52,252 nucleotides of DNA from Candidatus Aminicenantes bacterium UBA647 (lineage in GTDB: Bacteria; Acidobacteriota; Aminicenantia; UBA2199): contig DBOL01000001.1 of the NCBI GenBank assembly GCA_002299555.1, positions 39,903 to 92,154 of the forward strand. Direction: 5' to 3'. The notes below the pieces were generated by a model that made no database searches, had not been told where the DNA came from, and saw only the letters and a list, made by a program, of their open reading frames with translations. Position numbers and translations under genes: made by a program. Shown one piece after another: positions 7,557 through 16,247 of this stretch (positions are counted from its first letter, which is position 1; the number at the start of each line of letters is the position of its first letter).

Positions 7557-8547
7557 AATTCTTGAAGGGAAACTTGAAGGTGATCCTGATTTCAAGATAA
7601 AAGTCGTTAACTCTCTCGATAATGCAGGGCCGGATGAGATCGCAATAGCTGTAAAACCTGAGATGATCACCGAAAAGATCAATGCAGGGGCACTTGTAGT
7701 AAAAGAGAACAGTAGTATCAGATACAAAAATCTTATATATGTCGAGGATCCGTATATTGCACTTTCCACACTCATTTCACATTTTCTTCCTCTCGAACGA
7801 TTCAGTCATGGGATCGGGGAATTTGTAAGTGTTGCCGCCTCCGCAAGTATCGGAACTGACTCATCGATCGGAGATCACTCCTATATCGGGGAAAAAGTTG
7901 AGATCGGGAAAAATTGTGAGATACATTCAGGTGTCAGGATATATAACAATGTGAAGATCGGAGATAATGCATTGATATATTCAAATGTTGTGATCCGTGA
8001 AGATGTTGTTATCGGTAATAGTGTTGTCATACAACCCGGGGCGGTCATAGGATCAGACGGGTTTGGATTTGCCAGAGATAAAACCGGAAAACCTTTGAAG
8101 ATCCCTCAGAGAGGAAATGTTATTATTGGAGATAATTGTGAGATTGGGGCTAATGTTTGTATCGACAGATCTACCCTTGATTCGACACAGATCTGTGACT
8201 CGGTCAAAATTGACAACCTTGTTCAGATAGGACATAATGTGAAAGTTGGAGAAAGTACTTCGATCTCGGCACAGAGTGGTATTTCCGGCTCAACCGAGGT
8301 TGGGAAGAATGTGATAATGGCAGGTCAGGTCGGACTTGCAGATCATATTAAGGTTGGTGATGGAGTAATGATAGCAGCAAAGACAGGAATTTCAGGAAAT
8401 GTTAAGGATAAAAGTATAGTCGCAGGAATACCTCAGCAGGAACTGATGTCCTGGAAGAGAAGTCAGGTGATCCTTAGAAATATTGAAAAATACATTGAAC
8501 GGATAAAGATCCTTGAAAAGAAAATCGGGGAAACGGAGAAAAAATGA
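7531..8547 (+). CDS. lpxD: UDP-3-O-acylglucosamine N-acyltransferase
   Basis: A 338-residue enzyme that adds the amide-linked acyl chain in the third step of lipid A synthesis, in the cytosol. It has an N-terminal uridine-binding domain (about 1-95), a left-handed beta-helix of hexapeptide repeats (about 100-300) and a C-terminal helix. Family motifs DGFGFARD, IGANVCIDR and QIGHNVKVGE, with the catalytic-region histidine, are present. The start is the ATG at 7531, with a GGGAAAGAG-like ribosome-binding site; an in-frame TTG at 7516 is less likely. It proves a lipid A-based outer membrane. The stop overlaps the next ATG (ATGA). No other lpx gene is in the window. Confidence 0.95.
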   Translation: MNSLKEISKILEGKLEGDPDFKIKVVNSLDNAGPDEIAIAVKPEMITEKINAGALVVKENSSIRYKNLIYVEDPYIALSTLISHFLPLERFSHGIGEFVSVAASASIGTDSSIGDHSYIGEKVEIGKNCEIHSGVRIYNNVKIGDNALIYSNVVIREDVVIGNSVVIQPGAVIGSDGFGFARDKTGKPLKIPQRGNVIIGDNCEIGANVCIDRSTLDSTQICDSVKIDNLVQIGHNVKVGESTSISAQSGISGSTEVGKNVIMAGQVGLADHIKVGDGVMIAAKTGISGNVKDKSIVAGIPQQELMSWKRSQVILRNIEKYIERIKILEKKIGETEKK

Positions 8548-9248
8548 AAAAAACTATTTTTTTATTGGTATTCATGATAATTGTAGTTATGGTCCATGCA
8601 GGACCAGAGATCACTTTTGAGAAGAAAAAAGTTGATTTTGGTGAGATCATAAGCGGTAAGGTTATGGATCTTGTTTATAATTTCGAAAATACAGGTGATG
8701 AACTCCTTATAATAAAAAACATTAATACTTCCTGTGGATGTACTTATACAAGATTGGAAAAAAAGGAATATAAACCCGGTGAAAAGGGGACAATTCCGTT
8801 AAAATTCTTTTCGAAAGGTTATAGAGGGAAGGTAGTTAAGACTGTCACTGTAGCATCTAATGATAAATCTGATCCTTATGTCCGTTTAGTTCTTTCAGGC
8901 CTGATAAAGTTAAAGGATTTTTCAGTAGTTGAAGTTGATAAGGATGTGTTGGATTTCGGTGAGATCAGTATTAGTGAAAATCCTTCAAAGGAAGTTGTAA
9001 TCAAAAATACCGGAAATATAGATCTCAGAATACTTGAAGTTACTCACAGCCCTGAAGTTTCGACAATTTTTACAAAAAAAATCATTAAGCCTGGGAAGGA
9101 TTGCATTCTCACTGTAACATTCATCCCTCTTCAGATCGGACAATTCTCAACTTTTTTAAGAGTCAGGACTAATGCTTTCAAAAGTCCTCTCCTTATAATC
9201 AGATTAAAAACAGATATAAAAGAAGGGAAAATGGAGAAAGAAGAATAA
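8544..9248 (+). CDS. Secreted DUF1573 (ASH/HYDIN-like) protein
   Basis: A 234-residue exported protein. A signal peptide covers about residues 1-19 (hydrophobic core ending MVHA). Two Ig-like beta domains of the DUF1573 type follow: about 22-125, with the characteristic NTSCGCTY segment and KPGEKGTIPLKF, and about 130-225, with VDFGEI/LDFGEI-type openings. DUF1573 proteins are periplasmic or surface-exposed; their specific role is unknown. The ATG overlaps the lpxD stop, so translation is coupled, perhaps only for expression reasons. The Cys-Gly-Cys could bind metal or form a disulfide, which is inference. Confidence 0.8.
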   Translation: MKKTIFLLVFMIIVVMVHAGPEITFEKKKVDFGEIISGKVMDLVYNFENTGDELLIIKNINTSCGCTYTRLEKKEYKPGEKGTIPLKFFSKGYRGKVVKTVTVASNDKSDPYVRLVLSGLIKLKDFSVVEVDKDVLDFGEISISENPSKEVVIKNTGNIDLRILEVTHSPEVSTIFTKKIIKPGKDCILTVTFIPLQIGQFSTFLRVRTNAFKSPLLIIRLKTDIKEGKMEKEE

Positions 9249-9275
9249 GCTCTAATTTATCAGGAGGGATCAGAA

Positions 9276-10343
9276 ATGGCTAGAGACAGGAAGGAACGTG
9301 AAGAACGTTACGAACGGAAGTCGAGCCGCTTGTTCGCATGGAGTGATTTTTTAAGATCTGTTTCCAAAGTTTTGTGGATACTCGTAGTTCTGATACTTGT
9401 GGCCGGATTGGGAAAAATGTTTTTGTTCAAATCTTCTAAAGATGTTTCTACTCAACCTCCTCTTGAAAAACCTGTTGTCGTTGAAATTGACTGGGCCGGG
9501 GTTAACAATGAAGTTCGTGATATTCTGAAAGAGAGTCGTGAGAGATCGGAAAAGCTTGCACAAAATAAACTGGAAAATTGGACTGTTGAGCTTATGGCGC
9601 GGGTGGATTCTGATTTTCTTGAATGGTATTTTAGTTATTGGACCCAGCAGAGCATTGGAATAAAGGGATTACTAGCTCAGATATGGCATTGGGTAGACAG
9701 TGACAGCCCTTCTGCAGTTGAGAAGATAACCGAAGACGTTCAGCAGGAATTTTCAAACAGGGTTCTCCGTCCTAAAATAGCACAATTGGAATTGGAGAGG
9801 ATGATAAATGAGATCATGAATGACTATTCTACATTCTTATCTACGAAGCTGGAAAGTATTCCGGGGAAATATAAAATAAAAAGTGTTGATTGGGACAGGT
9901 TCTTGAGAGATATTGCTATTATTACCAGTAATGTATCGGGAGACAGGGAAATTTCTTTAACCCTCAAAACGCTGGTGGGTGCCGGAGCCGGAGGAGCTTT
10001 AGTATTATTCAGATCACTAAAACCTGTTTTTACAAAGATAGGTTCTAAAATATCGGCAAAATTGTCTTCTAAAGCTGCTGCAGGACTAGCAACAAAAACT
10101 GGTGGAAAAGTTGCAATGAGAGCCGGTGGAAAATTTGCAGGAACTCTTATAGCAGTTGGAATTATAATCTGGGATGTATGGGATCATCACAACACAAAGA
10201 AGAAGGCTATGCCTGTTTTAAGAAAAAATATTGATGACTACTTCCGTGAATTAAAGATGTCTATATTATTCGATCCTGAGTATGGAATCATGACGATAAT
10301 CTATGGGATGGAGAAAAATATAGTTGATTCAATAAGTAAGTAA
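9276..10343 (+). CDS. Hypothetical membrane protein with N-terminal anchor and C-terminal glycine/alanine-rich membrane segments
   Basis: A 355-residue protein of no recognised family. A strongly charged start (about 1-25, Arg/Glu/Lys) leads into one transmembrane helix (about 31-50), then a long mainly helical stretch (60-230) with several Trp residues. A Gly/Ala/Lys-rich amphipathic or membrane-inserting region follows (about 236-305: GAGAGGALVLF, SSKAAAGLATKTGGK), and a charged tail closes the protein. AGGAGG (9261-9266) precedes the start, so expression is very likely. It lies between the DUF1573 gene and tldD/tldE in the same orientation with short gaps. A substrate or membrane partner of one of these neighbours is possible but unproven. 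Confidence 0.72.
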   Translation: MARDRKEREERYERKSSRLFAWSDFLRSVSKVLWILVVLILVAGLGKMFLFKSSKDVSTQPPLEKPVVVEIDWAGVNNEVRDILKESRERSEKLAQNKLENWTVELMARVDSDFLEWYFSYWTQQSIGIKGLLAQIWHWVDSDSPSAVEKITEDVQQEFSNRVLRPKIAQLELERMINEIMNDYSTFLSTKLESIPGKYKIKSVDWDRFLRDIAIITSNVSGDREISLTLKTLVGAGAGGALVLFRSLKPVFTKIGSKISAKLSSKAAAGLATKTGGKVAMRAGGKFAGTLIAVGIIIWDVWDHHNTKKKAMPVLRKNIDDYFRELKMSILFDPEYGIMTIIYGMEKNIVDSISK

Positions 10344-10377
10344 AGTTGTCATTTCTTGAAATTGAATGTTGTAATAA

Positions 10378-11649
10378 ATGAGGAGAGAGAAAACTAAGAT
10401 AATTGAAAGTACTCTGTCCAACATTTTCAGGAAAAGGCCGGGTAATATCAATGAATATTCATTCAGGGAGCGAAACGGATACATTACCAGGGAGATAGGA
10501 AAGGATCGATATATTGAATCCGGGGAATTCAACAGCCGGAATGATTTGATCAAAATTCTTCCTGAACACTTGAGAAGGAAATTTTTTGTTCCTCCCGATG
10601 AAAGATCGGAGTTTAATACCGGAGCTGTTTCAAAGTGGGGTGAACAGATATCATCTTTTCTTAACAAAATTTCCGGCCTGGAATGGGAAATTATATTTAA
10701 AACCTTAAGAAAAAAGAAAGTCATAATAAAAGGAGAAAACCCTGATTGCTCTCCTCACTTTTCTCATTTTTCTGTTTTGATAAGGTTTAAAAAGAGTAAT
10801 TGGGGTCATTTTGTTGAGATAGGAGAAGGGAATACCGATGGTTCCGGCCACAATATATCAGGGCTTATATCAAGATTAGATGAGATCATAAGATGCAATT
10901 TCGAATCACGTAAGAAACAATTGCCTGAAAATCTGCCGCTGATCTTAAGTCCGGGAGAAGGTGGAATAGTTTTCCATGAGATCCTCGGACATTCATTAGA
11001 AGCTGATCATATAAAGCGTGGATTATCCCCTTTCAATGTATCTGATATAGGAAAAAAGGTTGTGTCTGAAAATATAACACTTTCCACCTTCAGGAAAGGA
11101 GATCCTTTTTTTGAGAATGTAAACCACGATGATGAAGGTATTTCCAGATCTAAATCTACTTTGATAGAGAGGGGAGTATTAAGACATTTGATCTCCAATG
11201 GTACTTCTTCCAGTGATCTCGGGATATCTGATCGTGGAAGTTCAAGAATGGAGGATTTTACAAAGAGGCCTATTCCCAGAATGTTTGCTATTTATCTGGA
11301 GAATGGGGGATATTCCCATAATGAGTTAATGGGATCAACAAGTGATGGGATATTTGCCAGAGAATTTGGGGATGGAAAGGTTCTGTTCCATAAGAACCGG
11401 TTTTATTTTAATATTCCATCTGCATATATGATCAGGAAAGGAAAGGTTAGTGAACCTTTAGGAAGTATTATTGTAAGTGGAAAAATTGATAAAATATTTA
11501 AGTCAGTGGAAATGATCGCAGACGATTTCAGTCTCGACAGAGGAATAAGTTATTGCTTTAAAGATGGGCAGACTCTGAATGTAAGAGTAGGGCAGCCATC
11601 CGTTAAGATCAAAAATCTGAGCTTTTCAAGAGGATTGTATGATATCTGA
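10378..11649 (+). CDS. tldD: TldD-type metallopeptidase subunit
   Basis: A 423-residue U62-family protein. The zinc site HEILGH, in the motif GEGGIVFHEILGHSLEAD near residues 197-214, is the HExxxH of the catalytic TldD subunit. TldD pairs with TldE to make a cytosolic protease that degrades unfolded or leader peptides through a narrow channel; in E. coli it matures microcin B17 and degrades CcdA. The gene is somewhat shorter than E. coli TldD (about 480). It overlaps the following tldE-like gene by 11 bp, as expected for an obligate heterodimer. No clear Shine-Dalgarno sequence precedes the ATG. Confidence 0.88.
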   Translation: MRREKTKIIESTLSNIFRKRPGNINEYSFRERNGYITREIGKDRYIESGEFNSRNDLIKILPEHLRRKFFVPPDERSEFNTGAVSKWGEQISSFLNKISGLEWEIIFKTLRKKKVIIKGENPDCSPHFSHFSVLIRFKKSNWGHFVEIGEGNTDGSGHNISGLISRLDEIIRCNFESRKKQLPENLPLILSPGEGGIVFHEILGHSLEADHIKRGLSPFNVSDIGKKVVSENITLSTFRKGDPFFENVNHDDEGISRSKSTLIERGVLRHLISNGTSSSDLGISDRGSSRMEDFTKRPIPRMFAIYLENGGYSHNELMGSTSDGIFAREFGDGKVLFHKNRFYFNIPSAYMIRKGKVSEPLGSIIVSGKIDKIFKSVEMIADDFSLDRGISYCFKDGQTLNVRVGQPSVKIKNLSFSRGLYDI

Positions 11650-12925
11650 TATTGTTAAGGACGGGATCAGCAGAGGATTCTCTTCTGTAGAAGTTTCAAG
11701 GGAAAGAACTTTCATTACAAAATATCTCAGGAACGGAGGAATTCCGGTTGGCCACCTTTTGAAATTGCAAAAAATACATTGCCGTGCAATGTATGATTAT
11801 GGTGATCCTGTAACTTTTATGTTATCCGGCTCGGATAAAAGATCAGTGAATAATGGATTCAAACTGATCTCAGGATCATTTCCTTCATCGGGGAAAGAGA
11901 ACTTCAGAAAACTGATACCCCGGAAAGCCGATAAAGTAAAGATCGAAATATATGATCCCTCATTTGATGATATAGGGGAAGAGGATTTCACAGAGTTATC
12001 AGAACAATTAGAAGAGACAATATTGCATTTTCCCGGACTGAAGATCAGGAATGCAATTTTCACAAAAAGGAATCGCAAATTCTATCTCATCAATTCCAGA
12101 GGATTCAATGCCAAGTATAGAAAAACAATTTTTTCCGTCGCTCTTAATTTATCTCTGAAAGAGGGCTCGATCGATCTTAGTGACAACAGGATCTTTTTTA
12201 AGGATCTGGAGCCTTTCAAACTAATATCAAGGGGATATACTCTTCTGGATTCTCTTACCGATATTCCACCCCCACTCAACCGCTTTAATGATCTTGTTTT
12301 CTCACCGGAATCATCATCAGTAATGTTGAAAGTTTTCTCAAAGTTCTTCCTGCCGGCGAACAACCGGATTGCAGGAAAATTTAATTACCCTTCAGTATTG
12401 AACATTTCTGATGATCCTCTTATGGATTTCGGGGCAGGGTCGGTCCCGTTTGATGACGAGGGCATCCAGAGTGGGGTAACTAATATAATTAAAAAAGGGG
12501 TATTCGAATCATCTCTGACCGATCTCAGAACTTCACTTGAATATGGAATGAAACCTACCGGGAACGGCTTCAGGCGCGGGGGTAACCAGGCTTCTCCGGG
12601 TTTTACAAATTTATATATTAAACCGTCAGTTGTCAGTGTAAACGGGATTCTCAGGGATATATCTGAAGCAATACTTATTTCACTGATTAAACTGATCTCA
12701 ACTGAGAATGGCAACTATTTGTTCTCTGCATATGGATACAGATATCATAATGGAGAAAGGGGAGAACCTGTCCATTTTTTTATTAGTACAACTTTTCAGG
12801 ATTTTCTTCTCAACATTGAAAAGATATCAAAGGAGATCAAATTTTTCTATTCCGGATTCAATACGGGAGCGCCATATCTTCTTGTAAAAAGTAAGAAAAC
12901 CGGTGATAAAATGGTCAGGATCTGA
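11639..12925 (+). CDS. tldE: TldE/PmbA-type partner subunit
   Basis: A 428-residue protein that lacks an HExxxH motif but carries the PmbA/TldE C-terminal signature: GAGSVPFDDEG, then TGNGFRRGG and a TNLYI strand, with the barrel segment towards the end. It is the non-catalytic half of the TldD/TldE heterodimer. Translation is coupled to tldD by an 11-bp overlap. Its stop lies 3 bases from the end of the convergent flavoprotein gene, with no room for a terminator between them. Confidence 0.85.
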   Translation: MISDIVKDGISRGFSSVEVSRERTFITKYLRNGGIPVGHLLKLQKIHCRAMYDYGDPVTFMLSGSDKRSVNNGFKLISGSFPSSGKENFRKLIPRKADKVKIEIYDPSFDDIGEEDFTELSEQLEETILHFPGLKIRNAIFTKRNRKFYLINSRGFNAKYRKTIFSVALNLSLKEGSIDLSDNRIFFKDLEPFKLISRGYTLLDSLTDIPPPLNRFNDLVFSPESSSVMLKVFSKFFLPANNRIAGKFNYPSVLNISDDPLMDFGAGSVPFDDEGIQSGVTNIIKKGVFESSLTDLRTSLEYGMKPTGNGFRRGGNQASPGFTNLYIKPSVVSVNGILRDISEAILISLIKLISTENGNYLFSAYGYRYHNGERGEPVHFFISTTFQDFLLNIEKISKEIKFFYSGFNTGAPYLLVKSKKTGDKMVRI

Positions 12926-12928
12926 TAA

Positions 12929-13945
12929 TTATTCGAAAAGTTTACCGACATTTGCAAACTCAAGCTCTGCATCAGTTACAAGGTCTGAGATTATATCCTT
13001 TACACTTTTCACTTCATCTACAAGCCCGACGCTCTGTCCGGCCATAAGTGAACCGGCTATAATATCGCCATCGACAACCGCTTTTTTCAATGCACCCATC
13101 CAATAACCCTCAACCTCATATTGAGCATCAATACGGGATATTTTATCCTGTTTCAGCTTTTTAAGTAATTCCAGCTGGAGTTTCCCGAAGTTATCCATCC
13201 CCTGATTCTTCAGTGCTCTCACGGCTACAACAGGCAGAGCGGAATCATATTGTGGAGTTGACATTGCTTCCCGGGATCTTGCTTTCATATATTTTTCTTT
13301 AAATACCGGATGGGCCGGACTCTCTTCAGACATTGCAAAAATAGTACCCATCTGTACTCCCGATGCTCCCATCATGAAGAGATGGCTCATCATTTTTCCC
13401 GTTGCGATCCCTCCTGCTACAAATATAGGGATGTCGGGGAACTTGAATAACACCTGCTGTATAAGCACTATAGTAGAAACGTGACCGATATGTCCGCCGG
13501 CCTCTGAACCCTCAAGTATTAAAGCGTCTGTTCCGTAGTCTATCATCCTCTGGGCAATCGATTCCGTGGATGCAAAACATGTTACTTTTGCACCTGAATC
13601 TTTTGCAATCTTTACCTCACTTTTTCTTGGGAAACTTCCTGCAAAAACAATGTGATCAACTCCGAGGTCGATGCAGGCGTTAAGGTGGTCCATGTAATTT
13701 GGAGCGATCGTTATTAGATTGGCGGCAAAGTTGGCTTTTATATCTTTCAGCTTTTTCAACTCTTCTATAAAAAGGTCTGTAGGCATATTCCCGGCTGCAA
13801 CAACACCGAATCCACCAGCATCACTAACTGCTTTGACCAGTTTATAGTCACTGATCCATGTCATTGCACCCGATATGACAGGATATTTTACGCCAAGAAA
13901 TTCCTGCCCCTGCTTCCAGTATCTTGTAGAAGATAATTTGTTCAT
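12929..13945 (-). CDS. FMN-dependent enoyl-ACP reductase II / nitronate monooxygenase-family flavoprotein
   Basis: A 338-residue TIM-barrel flavoprotein of the NMO/FabK family. Visible landmarks are PVISGAMTWIS at the N-terminus, EGSEAGGHIGH (phosphate and catalytic region), FVAGGIATG and GASGVQMGTIF (FMN phosphate binding). FabK members reduce enoyl-ACP in fatty-acid elongation; others oxidise alkyl nitronates. The GGHIGH motif is shared, so the two cannot be separated by eye. FabK is plausible because no other enoyl reductase is seen, but the window is small. The promoter at 13952-13980 puts the transcript start on the ATG and no ribosome-binding site is present. Confidence 0.8.
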   Translation of the reverse strand: MNKLSSTRYWKQGQEFLGVKYPVISGAMTWISDYKLVKAVSDAGGFGVVAAGNMPTDLFIEELKKLKDIKANFAANLITIAPNYMDHLNACIDLGVDHIVFAGSFPRKSEVKIAKDSGAKVTCFASTESIAQRMIDYGTDALILEGSEAGGHIGHVSTIVLIQQVLFKFPDIPIFVAGGIATGKMMSHLFMMGASGVQMGTIFAMSEESPAHPVFKEKYMKARSREAMSTPQYDSALPVVAVRALKNQGMDNFGKLQLELLKKLKQDKISRIDAQYEVEGYWMGALKKAVVDGDIIAGSLMAGQSVGLVDEVKSVKDIISDLVTDAELEFANVGKLFE

Positions 13946-13951
13946 AATTAG

Positions 13952-13980
13952 ATTTTAACAAATCCGGTCACATTAATCAA
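13952..13980 (-). promoter_or_regulatory. Promoter of the FabK/NMO-type gene, leaderless geometry
   Basis: On the minus strand TTGATT (13980-13975), a 17-bp spacer and TAAAAT (13957-13952) are followed by exactly six bases, CTAATT, and then the ATG at 13945. The predicted start of transcription is the A of the ATG. Confidence 0.55.
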
Positions 13981-14018
13981 AAATGAAACGCTTTTTAGGA
14001 CGCGACGTTGCCATTTCT

Positions 14019-14059
14019 AAAGAAGGACAACAAGTCCCCGGCAGGGGGGTTCTTTTTTT
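14019..14059 (+). other. Terminator-like hairpin in a divergent intergenic region
   Basis: Flanking AAAGAA (14019-14024) can pair with TTCTTT (14050-14055). Inside are two competing hairpins, GGAC/GTCC (14025-14028 with 14034-14037) and CCCC-GGCA-GGGG (14036-14047), followed by a run of seven T. It has terminator form for plus-strand transcripts, yet no plus-strand gene ends here. It could stop tldE read-through or a short RNA. No known riboswitch class was recognised. Confidence 0.35.
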
Positions 14060-14060
14060 G

Positions 14061-14089
14061 TTAACAAATGAATGATATTTGATTATAGT
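14061..14089 (+). promoter_or_regulatory. Promoter of the DUF3187 gene
   Basis: TTAACA (14061-14066), a 17-bp spacer and TATAGT (14084-14089). Transcription would begin near 14096, two bases before an in-frame GTG at 14098 and 17 bases before an ATG at 14113. Neither start has a ribosome-binding site. Confidence 0.45.
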
Positions 14090-14097
14090 TGTTTGGT

Positions 14098-15018
14098 GTG
14101 TTAAAAAATTTTATGGTACAAAAATCAAGTTTATCCCTGATCATTATTGTTTTGTTCATGTTTCCCGTTCTTTCCTTTTCCTCGGATGTTGAGTTTCCTC
14201 TTATACAGTCATTTTCTTATTTCCCTTATGTGAAAAATCATATGCTGGATAACGGAAAGAGTGATCTTGTTCTCGATGTTGGATATTCCAACATCTACAT
14301 GTTCAATTATGACAGGGATGTTGTAAATGATTTTGAATTTGGCAATGTGACTATCGGATACCGAAAATCTCTTCTGAGAAATCTTAATGTTGAGTTTTAT
14401 CTCCGGACAGGGGTCATCTACGGCGGGGTGATGGATAAATTGATAATCGATTTTCATAAACTCATTGGGAATGGAGAAGACGGCAGGGATGAATATCTCA
14501 GAAATACAGTAAACTATCAAAATAAAGAAGTATTTTCCTACAACAAATCGATGTTTATTACTGGTCCTTTTATAGCCGGAATTCTAACCAGGCTCTATGA
14601 TGGAGAGGATATCGATATTAATTTTCGTGCTTCATTAGGTATTCCTCTTCAGGAGAAAGCCGGGATCAGTACAGGTAAACCTTTTCTCTCAACCGGATTT
14701 CTCTTTTTGTACAGGAAAGACAAACTGGCAATTGACATGTCAATTTATGGATCGTTCTTCAAGATCCCCGATTGGTATGATTCACAAGAAGTCAGAAGCA
14801 GAATGTTCTTTTTTAATCTTCATGGAGCCTATAAAAAAGTATTTGGAGGTTTCCTGTTCAGGTCAACTCCATTCAGGGAAGGAGACCTCTCAAATCCTGC
14901 ATATCAGGTATATTTCGGTTACAGGATAACCGATTCTATAAGCATTGCAATGTATGAAGAGATTCCCCCGATGGATACTGTCTCTGATGTTACTTTCAGA
15001 TTAATATTTGAATTATAA
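14098..15018 (+). CDS. DUF3187 family outer-membrane beta-barrel protein
   Basis: A 306-residue exported protein (301 if it starts at the ATG at 14113). A signal peptide (hydrophobic SLIIIVLFMF, then SFSS) is followed by alternating amphipathic strands rich in Tyr and Phe, and the protein ends in DVTFRLIFEL with a C-terminal aromatic/leucine strand, as in outer-membrane barrels. The order of motifs, including the EEIPPMDTVSDVTF-type ending, resembles DUF3187 proteins known from Geobacter-like bacteria. The function is unknown. The GTG start is preferred because the promoter at 14061-14089 would make it nearly leaderless; the ATG is the conventional choice. It converges on the lipoprotein hydrolase gene. 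Confidence 0.68.
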   Translation: MLKNFMVQKSSLSLIIIVLFMFPVLSFSSDVEFPLIQSFSYFPYVKNHMLDNGKSDLVLDVGYSNIYMFNYDRDVVNDFEFGNVTIGYRKSLLRNLNVEFYLRTGVIYGGVMDKLIIDFHKLIGNGEDGRDEYLRNTVNYQNKEVFSYNKSMFITGPFIAGILTRLYDGEDIDINFRASLGIPLQEKAGISTGKPFLSTGFLFLYRKDKLAIDMSIYGSFFKIPDWYDSQEVRSRMFFFNLHGAYKKVFGGFLFRSTPFREGDLSNPAYQVYFGYRITDSISIAMYEEIPPMDTVSDVTFRLIFEL

Positions 15019-15029
15019 GAGACCTGTTT

Positions 15030-16247
15030 TTAAAATGAATTGAACCAGATTATGGTCGCTTTTATCCAGGGAATTATTGCAGTTTCATGATCTTTTCTGT
15101 AGAGAGGATGATATTCAACATTGCCGGATCCTGCCTGCTGAAATGCTGAATATGCAGTTTCCGAATTGAAAGACGGGACAACCTCATCCCAGGTTCCGTG
15201 ATAGAGCCTTGTAGGTATTTGAGGAGCCCAGTTATCATAAAGATCGTTCTCTGAGAAAGCCGCTTTAAGTTGATCCTCACCCTGCCCTCTGAAATCTGAC
15301 AGGAATTGATTTGTTAACAAATTTGACAGACTCGTTGTCAGCATATCATTGATCTGACCCTGAGTAAGATCCCCCTTCAGAATTCCTCCGGAAATATGGC
15401 CGTTGTAAGGTTCACGGAATATTGCAGATATGTCTCTTTCCCATCCGTAGTATTCGTTATATGCTGTTATAAGAAATGCAATATATGCCGGTGATAAAAG
15501 AGTCTTGGCATCAACCATTCTTTTTATTGACTCTGAAAGATGATATGCTCCGGCCCCCAGTGAAGATGCAACCATGGGAAATTCACCAGCATGATATTGC
15601 CTGATCTCACGCTGGACTGCCATTGCAGAATATCCGCCCTCAGAGTATCCTGTAATGAAATATTGATCGACGGGCACTTTGTCTAATTTCACACATAATT
15701 CTTTCACAGCCCGAAGCATATCAATTGATGCAGATGCAGTGGGATAATATAGATGGTACGGGTGGAGATGATCATTTGACTCACCATACCCGATAAGATC
15801 CGGTGATGCACAAATAAATCCGGTAGAAGCCATTATTATATTTAGTGCTGTTTCAGCCTCCATATTAAGACCGCCCCCATAGTTGGATGGAGCCCTGCTG
15901 TCCTTAAAGATAGTTCCATGATGATAACTGAGGATAGGTAGTGCCTCTCCGGTTTCAGGAATTGTAACAGCTCCTGATGCAATTATCTCAACTCCTTTAT
16001 AATTGGTTCTGTATGTTATCTCATAAACTTTAACCGGATAAGTGATCAATTGCTGGATCTGGTTATCGTTAAAGTCAGAATAGTTAAGGCTGTTAATTAT
16101 CTGATTTATCAGATCAACAGATACAATTGAAGGTGTCAGAGTTCTATAAGATTTAAGAATGGATTGTTCCTCTGCTTCATCTACCACACAACCCGCTAAT
16201 ATAATAAATAAGATCAAAACAAATATTTTTGCTATTTTATTATGCAT
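15030..16247 (-). CDS. Lipoprotein alpha/beta hydrolase (secretory-lipase-like)
   Basis: A 405-residue lipoprotein. The signal ends in LAGC, a lipobox, giving Cys19 as the likely lipidated residue. The alpha/beta-hydrolase domain shows the nucleophile elbow GYSEGG, an oxyanion-side LSYHHGTIF segment, the acid in YHGTWDEVVPS and the histidine in KDHETA. The layout resembles fungal-type secretory lipases (LIP) and related bacterial esterases. The substrate is probably an ester or short lipid outside the cell, which is inference. Its ATG abuts the stop of amrS with no intervening base, so it is the last gene of the glgA-trx-amrS-lipase operon. Confidence 0.8.
   Translation of the reverse strand: MHNKIAKIFVLILFIILAGCVVDEAEEQSILKSYRTLTPSIVSVDLINQIINSLNYSDFNDNQIQQLITYPVKVYEITYRTNYKGVEIIASGAVTIPETGEALPILSYHHGTIFKDSRAPSNYGGGLNMEAETALNIIMASTGFICASPDLIGYGESNDHLHPYHLYYPTASASIDMLRAVKELCVKLDKVPVDQYFITGYSEGGYSAMAVQREIRQYHAGEFPMVASSLGAGAYHLSESIKRMVDAKTLLSPAYIAFLITAYNEYYGWERDISAIFREPYNGHISGGILKGDLTQGQINDMLTTSLSNLLTNQFLSDFRGQGEDQLKAAFSENDLYDNWAPQIPTRLYHGTWDEVVPSFNSETAYSAFQQAGSGNVEYHPLYRKDHETAIIPWIKATIIWFNSF

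Noticed and set aside
13981..14060. A known riboswitch in the divergent gap
   Set aside because: The fold and bases were compared from memory with fluoride, c-di-GMP, guanidine and TPP classes and none fits; it is kept only as a terminator-like hairpin.
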